Source of the DNA: an uncultured Bacilli bacterium
GTDB taxonomy: Bacteria; Bacillota_I; Bacilli_A; RF39; UBA660
Assembly: GCA_910585915.1 (NCBI GenBank)
Contig: CAJUGF010000009.1
Span: forward strand, 13,094 to 42,200
Reading direction: 5' to 3'
Length of the DNA stretch: 29,107 nt
Numbering within the stretch: the stretch's first letter is position 1; every line of letters begins with the position of its first letter. A program made the position numbers and the translations under genes. Shown here piece after piece: positions 23,133 to 29,107 of the stretch. Below the pieces are notes generated by a model. That model was not told the DNA's origin. It did no database searches and saw only the letters and a program-made list of their open reading frames with translations.

Positions 23133-24413
23133 TCATGATACTTCTTTTGGACTTTGGTCACTGTCTTCTAGAAGATAAATATTGTCAGGGCTTACTGCGT
23201 ATTTTTTGGTATAAATAATCCAATCAGTAATGTCAGATTTTGTAAACCACGCTTCATACCCAGTATGTATATTTGGAACATCATATGGTTCTTGAGTAAG
23301 TTTGGCTTTGAATTTTTCACCTTTGATTTCTAATAGTTCAAACCAAATATGTTCAAATTTTCCTTCTTCTTTTAATGGTAAGCCAATTTTTAAAATGATT
23401 GTATTTTCTTTGTTTTGAAATGCTGATGCAACATATGAGAATCGTTCTTTGGCAAGTTCTTTCATTCGATCTGTTTCTTCGTCACTAAAGAAGAAGATTG
23501 GATTATCCCCCCATAAATCATCATAAACAGAGACTTTATGTAAAATTTTATTTTGTTCATCTTCTTTACTAGTATATAAAAAGATAATATTGCTCTTACT
23601 ATTATGCCCTCCTACTCTGTCCTCGCTGCCACCCAGTTTTAATTTTTTATATTCTTGTATTCCTTGTGGCCAAGGGAGACTCGTTACTACGATTGGATAG
23701 CCATTAATTAAGCGCCCAATATAGGTTCCTTTTTCTTGGTCTTCAGTATTGATTTTATCAATCAAGAACATTGCATAAGTCATGATTAGGTTATAATGCT
23801 GTTTATAATGTTCTTGATCAGATTCTAATATTTCTAATTCTGTTAAACCACATCGACAAAGCCCATGTGTGTGTAGCCAAACTTTATTGTTTTTGCCGCT
23901 TATTGCTTGGACATTGAATAAATCTTTGGCACTTGGTAAAACTTTAGATGAAGCAGCCATATGTACCCATTTTTCAGGAAGCATTTTTTCAGCACTCTCA
24001 TCCATAACTCCAATTAAATCTGGAATTAAGGTATGAGCTAATTTTAATTGTAAATGGTATGATTTTTTGGCATTATCATTAAATTTCATAAAAATCGTTA
24101 ATGCTTTTTGAGCCGCTAATATGTTTTTTATTTCACTTTCTTTGAATAAGTAATTTTTGGATAAGTAGTATTCTGGCACTGAGATTCCTCCAGCATAGAA
24201 TCCTACTTTGTATTCTTCATTTTCATACAAAACATTCAATGTTGCTACACCATTGATATTAATATTTAGATCTTTCACTTCAAATTCTTTGCTTGTTGTT
24301 ATTTTTTCAGTTGCAATTTTTAAAATATCTTCTTCTTGATTTTTAGGAATAACCATCATATAAGATTCTGCTTCCCAATATGACAGTGGTTGTTCTATTA
24401 ACTTCTTTTTCAT
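23133..24413 (-). CDS. DUF4026 / DUF2314-type protein
   Basis: A 426-residue cytosolic protein. The C-terminal part (about 335-415) has the DUF2314 look: HIWFELLEIKGEKFKAKL, EPYDVPNIHTGYEAWF, SDITDWIIY. The upstream part (about 1-320) corresponds to what I recall as DUF4026 of Firmicutes, with FYAGGISVPEYY, VWLHTHGLCRCGLTELEIL (178-196) and LPWPQGIQEYKKLKLGG. The HTH-x3-CRC cluster at 181-188 could bind a metal, but this is speculation. No enzymatic role is known to me. The start ATG at 24413 follows AAGGG. It has a strong promoter, a palindromic leader and its own terminator, so it is transcribed alone. Confidence 0.7.
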   Translation of the reverse strand: MKKKLIEQPLSYWEAESYMMVIPKNQEEDILKIATEKITTSKEFEVKDLNININGVATLNVLYENEEYKVGFYAGGISVPEYYLSKNYLFKESEIKNILAAQKALTIFMKFNDNAKKSYHLQLKLAHTLIPDLIGVMDESAEKMLPEKWVHMAASSKVLPSAKDLFNVQAISGKNNKVWLHTHGLCRCGLTELEILESDQEHYKQHYNLIMTYAMFLIDKINTEDQEKGTYIGRLINGYPIVVTSLPWPQGIQEYKKLKLGGSEDRVGGHNSKSNIIFLYTSKEDEQNKILHKVSVYDDLWGDNPIFFFSDEETDRMKELAKERFSYVASAFQNKENTIILKIGLPLKEEGKFEHIWFELLEIKGEKFKAKLTQEPYDVPNIHTGYEAWFTKSDITDWIIYTKKYAVSPDNIYLLEDSDQSPKEVS

Positions 24414-24427
24414 GTAATTCCCTTCTT

Positions 24428-24447
24428 AATTTTAATTCATTAAAATT
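24428..24447. repeat. Perfect palindrome in the leader of the DUF4026 gene
   Basis: AATTTTAAT and ATTAAAATT, 9-bp arms separated by two bases, lie between the transcription start and the ribosome site. With no GC pairs it is weak as an RNA hairpin; it could be an operator for a dimeric regulator. Confidence 0.5.
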
Positions 24448-24469
24448 CTTCTATTTTTTGTTTACAATC

Positions 24470-24498
24470 ATTATATTAAAAAGAAGTAACTATTTCAA
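24470..24498 (-). promoter_or_regulatory. Sigma-A promoter of the DUF4026 gene
   Basis: TTGAAA, 17-base spacer, TATAAT on the minus strand. The -35 lies in the loop of the terminator of the preceding operon. Confidence 0.65.
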
Positions 24499-24507
24499 TT
24501 ACTTCTT
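24481..24507 (-). terminator. Intrinsic terminator of the two-component/ABC operon
   Basis: Perfect 9-bp stem AAGAAGTAA / TTACTTCTT with a nine-base loop, 14 bases after the kinase stop codon, followed on the minus strand by TTTTTAAT. Confidence 0.7.
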
Positions 24508-24520
24508 AACTTGAAAAGAC

Positions 24521-25399
24521 TTAAAATTTTAATTTAATGGTTAAATTATCATTTTTATATTTTGCTTCTATCTTTCCATTGTTTAAATCTACAAGTTGTT
24601 TTGCTATTGATAATCCTATTCCATTCGCTTTTTTGACATTTTTAACAGTATAATACCTATCAAATATTTTTTCTAAAGTTGTTATATCTAAATAATCTGT
24701 TTGATTTGTAAATTCAATTGTACCATTGCTATACATTTTTATAATAAAATCATTTTTTCCATATTTAATAGCATTAGATATAATATTTTCAAATATTCTT
24801 TTTAACATATTTTCATTTAATGATTTAATTACTTTTTCTTGGCATATATTGATTTGAGGATTGATATTATATTCTTTAAATACACTATAAAAATTAGCTA
24901 GCGACTCTTCTAAAACATCATTAATACAAATATTTTCTTTTTTTATTTCATGATGTATTTCTATGCTTTTGGCAAAATCGAAAAGTTGTTCGGTAAGTTC
25001 TATTAAATCTTGTACTCTATTGTCAATGATTTTGAAATATTCTTTTTGGCTATTATTTAGATTATTATGTATTAAATCTAGATATACTTTTATTGCTGTA
25101 AGAGGCGTTCTTAAATCATGTGAGATGTTTGTGATGGATGATTTCAGTTCTTGATTGCCATGTTTAAATTCTAGTTCTAATTTTCGTAATTCTTTTAAAC
25201 TATTATTTAGGATATTTGCTAGTTTTTTTAGCTCTTTATTATTTGTATTAACTGTAATTAAATTATTAGTATCTGACTCTAAAATATTTTTATAAGACTT
25301 ACCAATGTTCTTGACTTCTTGTTTGAATATTATGCTTTTTATCCATAATATTGCTGAAAGTCCTAGCGCTATTAAAAATAAATAAAACCAGATACTCAT
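24521..25399 (-). CDS. Sensor histidine kinase of an ABC-linked two-component system
   Basis: A 292-residue membrane kinase. One N-terminal membrane segment (about 4-24) is followed directly by a short linker and the HisKA domain ISHDLRTPLTAIK (phosphorylated H94). The ATPase domain follows: N-box (FENIISNAIKYG), F-box (IFDRYYTVKN) and G2-box (NGIGLSIAKQL). There is almost no extracytoplasmic part, so it cannot sense a ligand by a loop of its own. By analogy with Bce-type kinases it may read the state of its ABC partner or the membrane (inference). The annotated GTG (25408) overlaps the ribosome site; ATG 25399 is five bases after AAGGTGA. It is the last gene of the operon, 13 bases after the permease. 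Confidence 0.9.
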   Translation of the reverse strand: MSIWFYLFLIALGLSAILWIKSIIFKQEVKNIGKSYKNILESDTNNLITVNTNNKELKKLANILNNSLKELRKLELEFKHGNQELKSSITNISHDLRTPLTAIKVYLDLIHNNLNNSQKEYFKIIDNRVQDLIELTEQLFDFAKSIEIHHEIKKENICINDVLEESLANFYSVFKEYNINPQINICQEKVIKSLNENMLKRIFENIISNAIKYGKNDFIIKMYSNGTIEFTNQTDYLDITTLEKIFDRYYTVKNVKKANGIGLSIAKQLVDLNNGKIEAKYKNDNLTIKLKF

Positions 25400-25412
25400 A
25401 GCAATCACCTTC

Positions 25413-26237
25413 TTACTTTAATTCTTTTTTCTTAAATATAACTAATCCTGTGCCTGTAAATACTATAATAATACATACTGAATATAGTGATAATACTTTT
25501 AAATTTGAAAAAGTTCTTCCCACTATTTGGTACATTTGTCCTGTAGGATTTATATCTATCAATGTCTGTATTATTTTCTTTTTTTGTTCACTTGGGTATT
25601 TGGGGTTGGGGATTTCTACTACTTTAGTTTCTCCGTTCGTCATAGTTGCTTGTTGGATAGTTGGTGGTGCATTTAATATATTAAAACATGTAAGTGCAAC
25701 CATCATTAGGCCAAAAGCAATCATTATACTAACTATTGCATTAATTGTTTTATTTGAAATAATCATTGCTAGGTATGTAAATATACTAGCATATGCTACG
25801 ACTGTTATAAAACTACATCCTAATAATGATAACAATTTTGTAAATTCCATTGTTATTCCTCCAAATAGAGGTATTCCTATGGCTGCTGTTACTATAATAA
25901 ATAATAAATTGGCGAGTATACTTGTGATAGTAATTATTATTAGATTTGATAAATAAATATTTGTTCTTTTATGACCTATACTTATCTTATTTCTTATTGC
26001 TCCTTCAGAATGTTCCGCTCCTAAAAATAAGCTTGTAAATATGGCAATTATGATGCCTATGATTGGTGAATAATTAAGAAGTAGTTGCTCTATTTCAATG
26101 TTGCTGTCATATGTTATCATTTGGTTATATTGAGAAAACAGTATAATCATGGCAAGTCCTATACTAAATGTACAAAGTAACCAAAATGTTTTATTTTTCT
26201 TTAATCTTGTAAAACCTGCATTTAGTAATTTAATCAA
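25413..26237 (-). CDS. ABC transporter permease (ABC-2 / lantibiotic-immunity type)
   Basis: A 274-residue membrane protein with six predicted segments and an extracytoplasmic stretch between segments 5 and 6 (about residues 192-242, including TMTNGETKVVEIPNPKYPSE). The layout matches single-permease partners of BcrA/LanF-type ATPases, which export antimicrobial peptides or move membrane-active compounds. The start is probably TTG at 26237, five bases after GGAGGTGA; the longer frame from TTG 26252 would place the ribosome site inside the gene. The first codons overlap the ATPase gene by eight bases. Only one permease is encoded, so the transporter should be a homodimer of it with two ATPase chains. 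Confidence 0.85.
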   Translation of the reverse strand: MIKLLNAGFTRLKKNKTFWLLCTFSIGLAMIILFSQYNQMITYDSNIEIEQLLLNYSPIIGIIIAIFTSLFLGAEHSEGAIRNKISIGHKRTNIYLSNLIIITITSILANLLFIIVTAAIGIPLFGGITMEFTKLLSLLGCSFITVVAYASIFTYLAMIISNKTINAIVSIMIAFGLMMVALTCFNILNAPPTIQQATMTNGETKVVEIPNPKYPSEQKKKIIQTLIDINPTGQMYQIVGRTFSNLKVLSLYSVCIIIVFTGTGLVIFKKKELK

Positions 26238-27144
26238 TTTGCTCACCTCCAATCAAATTCATATAATAATTTTCTAATGATTCTTCCGTTTCTTGAATTT
26301 TTTCAGCTATTAAATTTTTTTGGGATAGATCATACACAAATTTTGATAAATTATATTTCCCATAGACATTTATCGTTTTATCATCTGCTACTTCATATAC
26401 AATTTGATTTTCTTCAAAATATTTAACAAATGCTTTTTCATCCTTTACTTTTAAAGTAATTTTGTGTTCTAATTTTTTCAGAAGTTCTTCATTACTTATT
26501 TCTTTTATGATAGATCCGTTATCTAAAAAACCATAGTGGGTGGCAATTTTTGATAATTCATCTAAATAGTGACTTGATATTAATATAGTAATTTTTCTTT
26601 CTTTGTTTAGTTTTAGAATTAATTCTCTGATTTCGATAATTCCTTGCGGATCGAGTCCGTTAATTGGCTCATCTAAAATTAAGAAGTCTGGATTATTAGC
26701 AAGTGCAATGGCGATTCCTAGGCGTTGCTTCATTCCTAAAGAAAAGTTTTTGGCTTTTTTCTTTCCTGTATTTTCTAGTCCTACTAATTTTAGTAAATCA
26801 TCTATGCCTTCAAGACTTGGCATTCCTACTAATTTGTATTGTTCTATTAAATTATCTTTAGCAGTCATCTCTCTATAAATAGATGGAGTTTCAATAATTG
26901 CTCCCAATCTTTTTCTAACAGTGGTTATGGCACTGCTATTATTTTTTATTCCATAAAGAGAATAGTCTCCATTTGTAGGTTCTTGTAAGCCACAAATGAT
27001 TCTAATGAGTGTTGTTTTTCCAGCTCCATTTTTTCCAATGAGGCCATATATTGCCCCTTTTTCAATTTGAATGTTGGCGTGATTTAAGACCTTAAAGTCC
27101 TTATATTTTTTTTCAAGATTATTTATTTTTAATATTATTTCCAT
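26230..27144 (-). CDS. ABC transporter ATP-binding protein (BcrA/LanF type)
   Basis: A 304-residue ATPase with Walker A GKNGAGKTT, Q-loop region GAIIETPSIYREMT, signature FSLGMKQRLGIA (SLGMKQ form), Walker B FLILDEPINGLDP and the switch histidine in ISSHYLDEL. The SLGMKQRLG signature and the ETP Q-loop, together with the 80-residue C-terminal domain, are typical of bacitracin/lantibiotic immunity ATPases. Start ATG at 27144 with AAAGGAG seven bases upstream; an upstream TTG (27162) overlaps that site. It lies 81 bases downstream of the regulator gene, and that gap carries the phased TCTTAA repeats. Confidence 0.92.
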   Translation of the reverse strand: MEIILKINNLEKKYKDFKVLNHANIQIEKGAIYGLIGKNGAGKTTLIRIICGLQEPTNGDYSLYGIKNNSSAITTVRKRLGAIIETPSIYREMTAKDNLIEQYKLVGMPSLEGIDDLLKLVGLENTGKKKAKNFSLGMKQRLGIAIALANNPDFLILDEPINGLDPQGIIEIRELILKLNKERKITILISSHYLDELSKIATHYGFLDNGSIIKEISNEELLKKLEHKITLKVKDEKAFVKYFEENQIVYEVADDKTINVYGKYNLSKFVYDLSQKNLIAEKIQETEESLENYYMNLIGGEQID

Positions 27145-27184
27145 AATCTTTCTCCTTTCCAATATTCATATTAATAAAATAGTA

Positions 27185-27224
27185 TTAAGAAATTGGTTAA
27201 GAAATTGTTAAGATTTTGTTAAGA
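27185..27224 (-). promoter_or_regulatory. Array of four phased TCTTAA repeats, probable response-regulator binding sites
   Basis: Reading the minus strand, TCTTAA occurs four times, at 27224-27219, 27213-27208, 27202-27197 and 27190-27185. The steps are 11, 11 and 12 bases, about one helical turn, so all copies face the same side of the DNA. This is the arrangement bound by OmpR/PhoB-type regulators. The array lies between the regulator stop and the ABC ATPase start. A weak -10 (TATGAA, about 27170-27165) follows, consistent with an activator-dependent internal promoter. Confidence 0.65.
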
Positions 27225-27225
27225 T

Positions 27226-27888
27226 TTATTCTTTTATTTTAAAACCGATGCCCCAAACTGATTCAATGTATTCTTCTTTGGTGTTTGCTTTAATCTTTTT
27301 TCGTAGGTTACTTATATGAACTCGTAAGGAATATTCACTACAATCTTCAGTGTCCATACTTATTAAGTCTAACAGTTTATTTTTTGTAATCACTTGTTTA
27401 GGATTTAAAAGTAATTGTTTTAATATTGCGAACTCTGTTTTTGTTAGACTTACTTTTTTATTACCAATAAAAAGCGTATGATTGTCTTTTAAGAGTTTTA
27501 ACTCTTTATATTTCAAAATTTTTTCGGCATTGGCTCTTATATCTTTTCTTAACTGGACTTGAATTCTTGCCAACAATTCTTTGCAATCAAATGGTTTTGT
27601 TATATAGTCGTTTGCACCAGAGAGTAAGCAATTTACTTTATCGTCAATCGATATTTTGGCTGAAAGGACAATTATAGGAGTATCTTTCACTTGTTTGATT
27701 ATCTCTTCCCCATTCATTGCAGGTAACATTAAATCAAGTAATATTAAATCATAAGTTTCTCTTTCTAAAAGCATTAATGCTTCTGTACCAGAATAAGCAT
27801 TGTATGTTGTATAATTTTCTTTTTTTAGAATTTCTTCTATAACATTATGAATATTGATATCATCTTCAACAATTAAAATCTTTTTCAA
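27226..27888 (-). CDS. OmpR-family response regulator
   Basis: A 220-residue regulator with a receiver domain (acidic D9/D10, phosphorylated D52 in LLDLMLP, S76, K98 in TKPF) and a C-terminal winged helix (SLTKTEFAILKQLLLN and YSLRVHISNLRKKI, ending ESVWGIGFKI). It is the partner of the histidine kinase at the end of the same operon. The conventional N-terminus MKKILIVEDD is obtained by starting at TTG 27888, eight bases after AAAGGTGG. The longer GTG frame (27900) would put the ribosome site inside the start. The likely target is the repeat array directly downstream, giving control of the ABC transporter and its own kinase. Confidence 0.92.
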   Translation of the reverse strand: MKKILIVEDDINIHNVIEEILKKENYTTYNAYSGTEALMLLERETYDLILLDLMLPAMNGEEIIKQVKDTPIIVLSAKISIDDKVNCLLSGANDYITKPFDCKELLARIQVQLRKDIRANAEKILKYKELKLLKDNHTLFIGNKKVSLTKTEFAILKQLLLNPKQVITKNKLLDLISMDTEDCSEYSLRVHISNLRKKIKANTKEEYIESVWGIGFKIKE

Positions 27889-27911
27889 GAAAATCGCCAC
27901 CTTTCTTATAT

Positions 27912-27917
27912 ATTATA
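27912..27917 (-). promoter_or_regulatory. -10 element of the response-regulator operon
   Basis: Perfect TATAAT, 23 bases upstream of the TTG start. The -35 position reads ACTATA, a poor match, so basal transcription should be low or depend on an activator. Confidence 0.5.
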
Positions 27918-27921
27918 ACAA

Positions 27922-27958
27922 AAAAAGCAAATCTTATAGTATTCTTGACTTGCTTTTT
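27922..27958 (-). terminator. Possible terminator upstream of the response-regulator operon
   Basis: 9-bp stem AAAAAGCAA / TTGCTTTTT with a 19-base loop, followed on the minus strand by TTTG. The long loop lowers confidence. It lies 96 bases downstream of the cation-transporter stop codon. Confidence 0.4.
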
Positions 27959-28053
27959 CAATTGCTTCTTTATTTTCCTTTTTTCTTATGATAATTTGAT
28001 CGGAGAATCTTTATCGATCACTTCTACTTACTATTTATTTTAAGGTTCCTTCT

Positions 28054-28899
28054 TTATACTAACTCTATATCTATAAATCGAATCAATTTATTTTTCGATT
28101 TTAAATGTCTTTTTAATTTTTTTTCAATGATTAGATATTCTTTTATCGTTATGTTATCGTCTAAACCTATTTGTAAAAAGACACTATAATATGTTGACAT
28201 TTTTATAACATTAACTTTTTCTAAATGTATTTCCTTAAACTCGTTTGTTTCATTTATTATTCCTTCTTTTATTTCATTATTTTCTTTATCATTCATTAGA
28301 ATACCACTAATATTTGAATTTATCATTTTTATTGATGTATAAAAAACGTATATTGCCATACCCAAACTACCAATTTTATCAATATTAATAAAAGGTAATG
28401 CATCTTCAACTAGGGATAATATTAATACCATTAATACAACACATGTTGAAATAAAATCAGCCTTTGATTCTTTACAAGACTCAATCAATAACTCACTTTT
28501 GAGCTTTATGCTATATTGATATAGTAATTTTACTACTATTAACTTGATTACTATAATAATTAAAAGAAGGAGAAACAATATCATATTTGGTTTTAATTTG
28601 CTTTCGAAAAAGAAAAATTGATAAACTAGAAATATTCCGATTAAAAATAATAAACAAGCAGTTAAAAGATTGGCAAGATAGTATACTTGCCCATAACCAA
28701 AGGGATAATTTTTGTTTGCCCTTCTTTTTCCGATCTTATTTGCTATTAAACTCATAATATCAGTCAAAAAATCAATGAAAGATTGAATGGAGTCTGCAAT
28801 TAGTGTGGAAAATGAAAAGATAATTCCTGTAATTGCTTTGGTTAAAAATACCAAAAAATTAAGGATCGTAGTAATTATAATTATTTTATTTTCTTTCAT
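28054..28899 (-). CDS. Cation diffusion facilitator (CDF) family protein with altered metal site
   Basis: A 281-residue protein with about six membrane segments and a short cytosolic C-terminal domain, the CDF efflux layout. The family segment LIADSIQSFIDFLTDIMSL aligns with the usual LIADAxHSLxDxLSS region. There the TM2 metal pair D/H-xxx-D is Q39-xxx-D43, and the TM5 pair H-xxx-D is E144-xxx-D148. The conserved HPYGHG loop has become YPFGYG (65-70), losing both histidines. The protein may therefore prefer a non-zinc cation, or may no longer transport. The start ATG at 28899 has no clear Shine-Dalgarno sequence; a 5-bp hairpin (28907-28922) lies immediately upstream. It follows a P-type ATPase gene after 32 bases, so cotranscription is likely. 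Confidence 0.8.
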   Translation of the reverse strand: MKENKIIIITTILNFLVFLTKAITGIIFSFSTLIADSIQSFIDFLTDIMSLIANKIGKRRANKNYPFGYGQVYYLANLLTACLLFLIGIFLVYQFFFFESKLKPNMILFLLLLIIIVIKLIVVKLLYQYSIKLKSELLIESCKESKADFISTCVVLMVLILSLVEDALPFINIDKIGSLGMAIYVFYTSIKMINSNISGILMNDKENNEIKEGIINETNEFKEIHLEKVNVIKMSTYYSVFLQIGLDDNITIKEYLIIEKKLKRHLKSKNKLIRFIDIELV

Positions 28900-28906
28900 T
28901 TTTTTA

Positions 28907-28922
28907 CTGAGATAATACTCAG
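28907..28922 (-). other. Hairpin just upstream of the CDF start codon
   Basis: CTGAG / CTCAG stem with a six-base loop, seven bases before the start codon, where a ribosome site is expected. No T-run follows, so it is not a terminator. Confidence 0.35.
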
Positions 28923-28931
28923 CTCTACACC

Positions 28932-29107
28932 CTACTTTCTATTTTTTATTGAATGGTTCATTTTTTTATAAATTTCCATAATCACTAGTACAGATAATGC
29001 TATCAAAAATAAATAGATCAAATGTAACCATGGAACAGATGATGTTTGTAAGAATTTTGATAAAATTGGTACTTCCATCACAATAATTTGTAGCAAAATA
29101 GAACCTG
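28932..29107 (-). CDS. C-terminal end of a P-type cation-transporting ATPase (partial)
   Basis: An open frame enters from the right edge and ends TAG at 28934, giving 57 residues: GSILLQIIVMEVPILSKFLQ, then a TSSVPWLHLIYLF helix and SVLVIMEIYKKMN. This is the ending of P2-type (calcium-ATPase-like) pumps, where the last two membrane helices are joined by a short loop with a P-L-x-W/H pattern and followed by a basic tail. Only the last membrane helices are visible, so ion specificity cannot be judged. The gene continues outside the window. It is probably in one transcript with the CDF gene that follows. Confidence 0.65.
   Translation of the reverse strand, partial: GSILLQIIVMEVPILSKFLQTSSVPWLHLIYLFLIALSVLVIMEIYKKMNHSIKNRK

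Noticed and set aside
25450..25956. 168-codon plus-strand open frame opposite the ABC permease
   Set aside because: It is an antisense shadow of membrane-protein codons, with no ribosome site and no family pattern.
27970..28053. TGATCG / CGATCA inverted repeat at about 27998-28021 as a terminator
   Set aside because: The stem is only six base pairs with a 12-base loop, and the minus strand continues with A-rich, not T-rich, sequence.
1..29107. Mollicutes code (TGA read as Trp)
   Set aside because: TGA ends at least four genes at sensible positions, three of them in ATGA overlaps, and conserved tryptophans are encoded by TGG.
1..29107. tRNA, rRNA, CRISPR array, riboswitch or transposase
   Set aside because: I looked on both strands and saw no cloverleaf with CCA or TTC-type arms, no regularly spaced repeats, no transposase motifs, and no intergenic gap large and conserved enough for a riboswitch.

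Overview
The window is about 29 kb of low-GC DNA in which every gene I can support lies on the minus strand, so transcription runs from high to low coordinates. Four genes end in TGA (pepF, the flippase-like gene, the upstream HExxH paralogue and the DUF4026 gene), so the standard bacterial code (table 11) applies and not the Mollicutes code. Shine-Dalgarno sites are AAGGAG-like, sigma-A promoters are TTGACA/TATAAT-like, and there is a CIRCE/HrcA heat-shock operon and MutS, RecD2 and MtaB homologues. Together these point to an AT-rich Firmicute, probably an uncultured gut-type Bacilli or Erysipelotrichia lineage; the lineage is inference.

Layout in transcription order. 29107-27900: the tail of a P-type cation ATPase, then a cation-diffusion-facilitator protein with altered metal-site residues. 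27888-24521: a four-gene unit of response regulator, ABC ATPase, ABC permease and histidine kinase, with four phased TCTTAA repeats between the regulator and the ABC genes. 24413-22024: a DUF4026/DUF2314 protein, a frameshifted relic of a helix-turn-helix regulator, and an unknown membrane protein. 21834-19374: a phospholipid operon of flippase-like membrane protein, phosphatidylserine synthase and phosphatidylserine decarboxylase, with overlapping genes. 19271-15305: an unfamiliar locus with a possible ADP-ribosyltransferase-fold protein, then two overlapping paralogues that share an HExxH...E metallopeptidase-like motif. 15290-8816: the heat-shock operon hrcA-grpE-dnaK-pepF-dnaJ, with two CIRCE operators around its promoter and an oligoendopeptidase F gene between dnaK and dnaJ. 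8726-2485: a surface-anchored protein, a small anchored acidic protein, mtaB, an unknown 131-residue protein, recD2 and a 58-residue membrane miniprotein. 2419-1589: an orphan kinase-like protein. 1444-11: the first 474 or so codons of mutS, which then break off into unrelated sequence.

Intergenic regions are short. Most carry a recognisable hairpin terminator (often overlapping the stop codon) and a sigma-A promoter, and in several places the terminator and the next promoter use the same bases. I see no tRNA, rRNA, CRISPR array or insertion sequence. The only non-genic stretch near 300 bases (22837-23132) holds the regulator relic, a promoter and a terminator. The best candidates for something undescribed are the tandem HExxH paralogues with their ART-like neighbour, the phased repeat array in the two-component/ABC unit, and the break in mutS.
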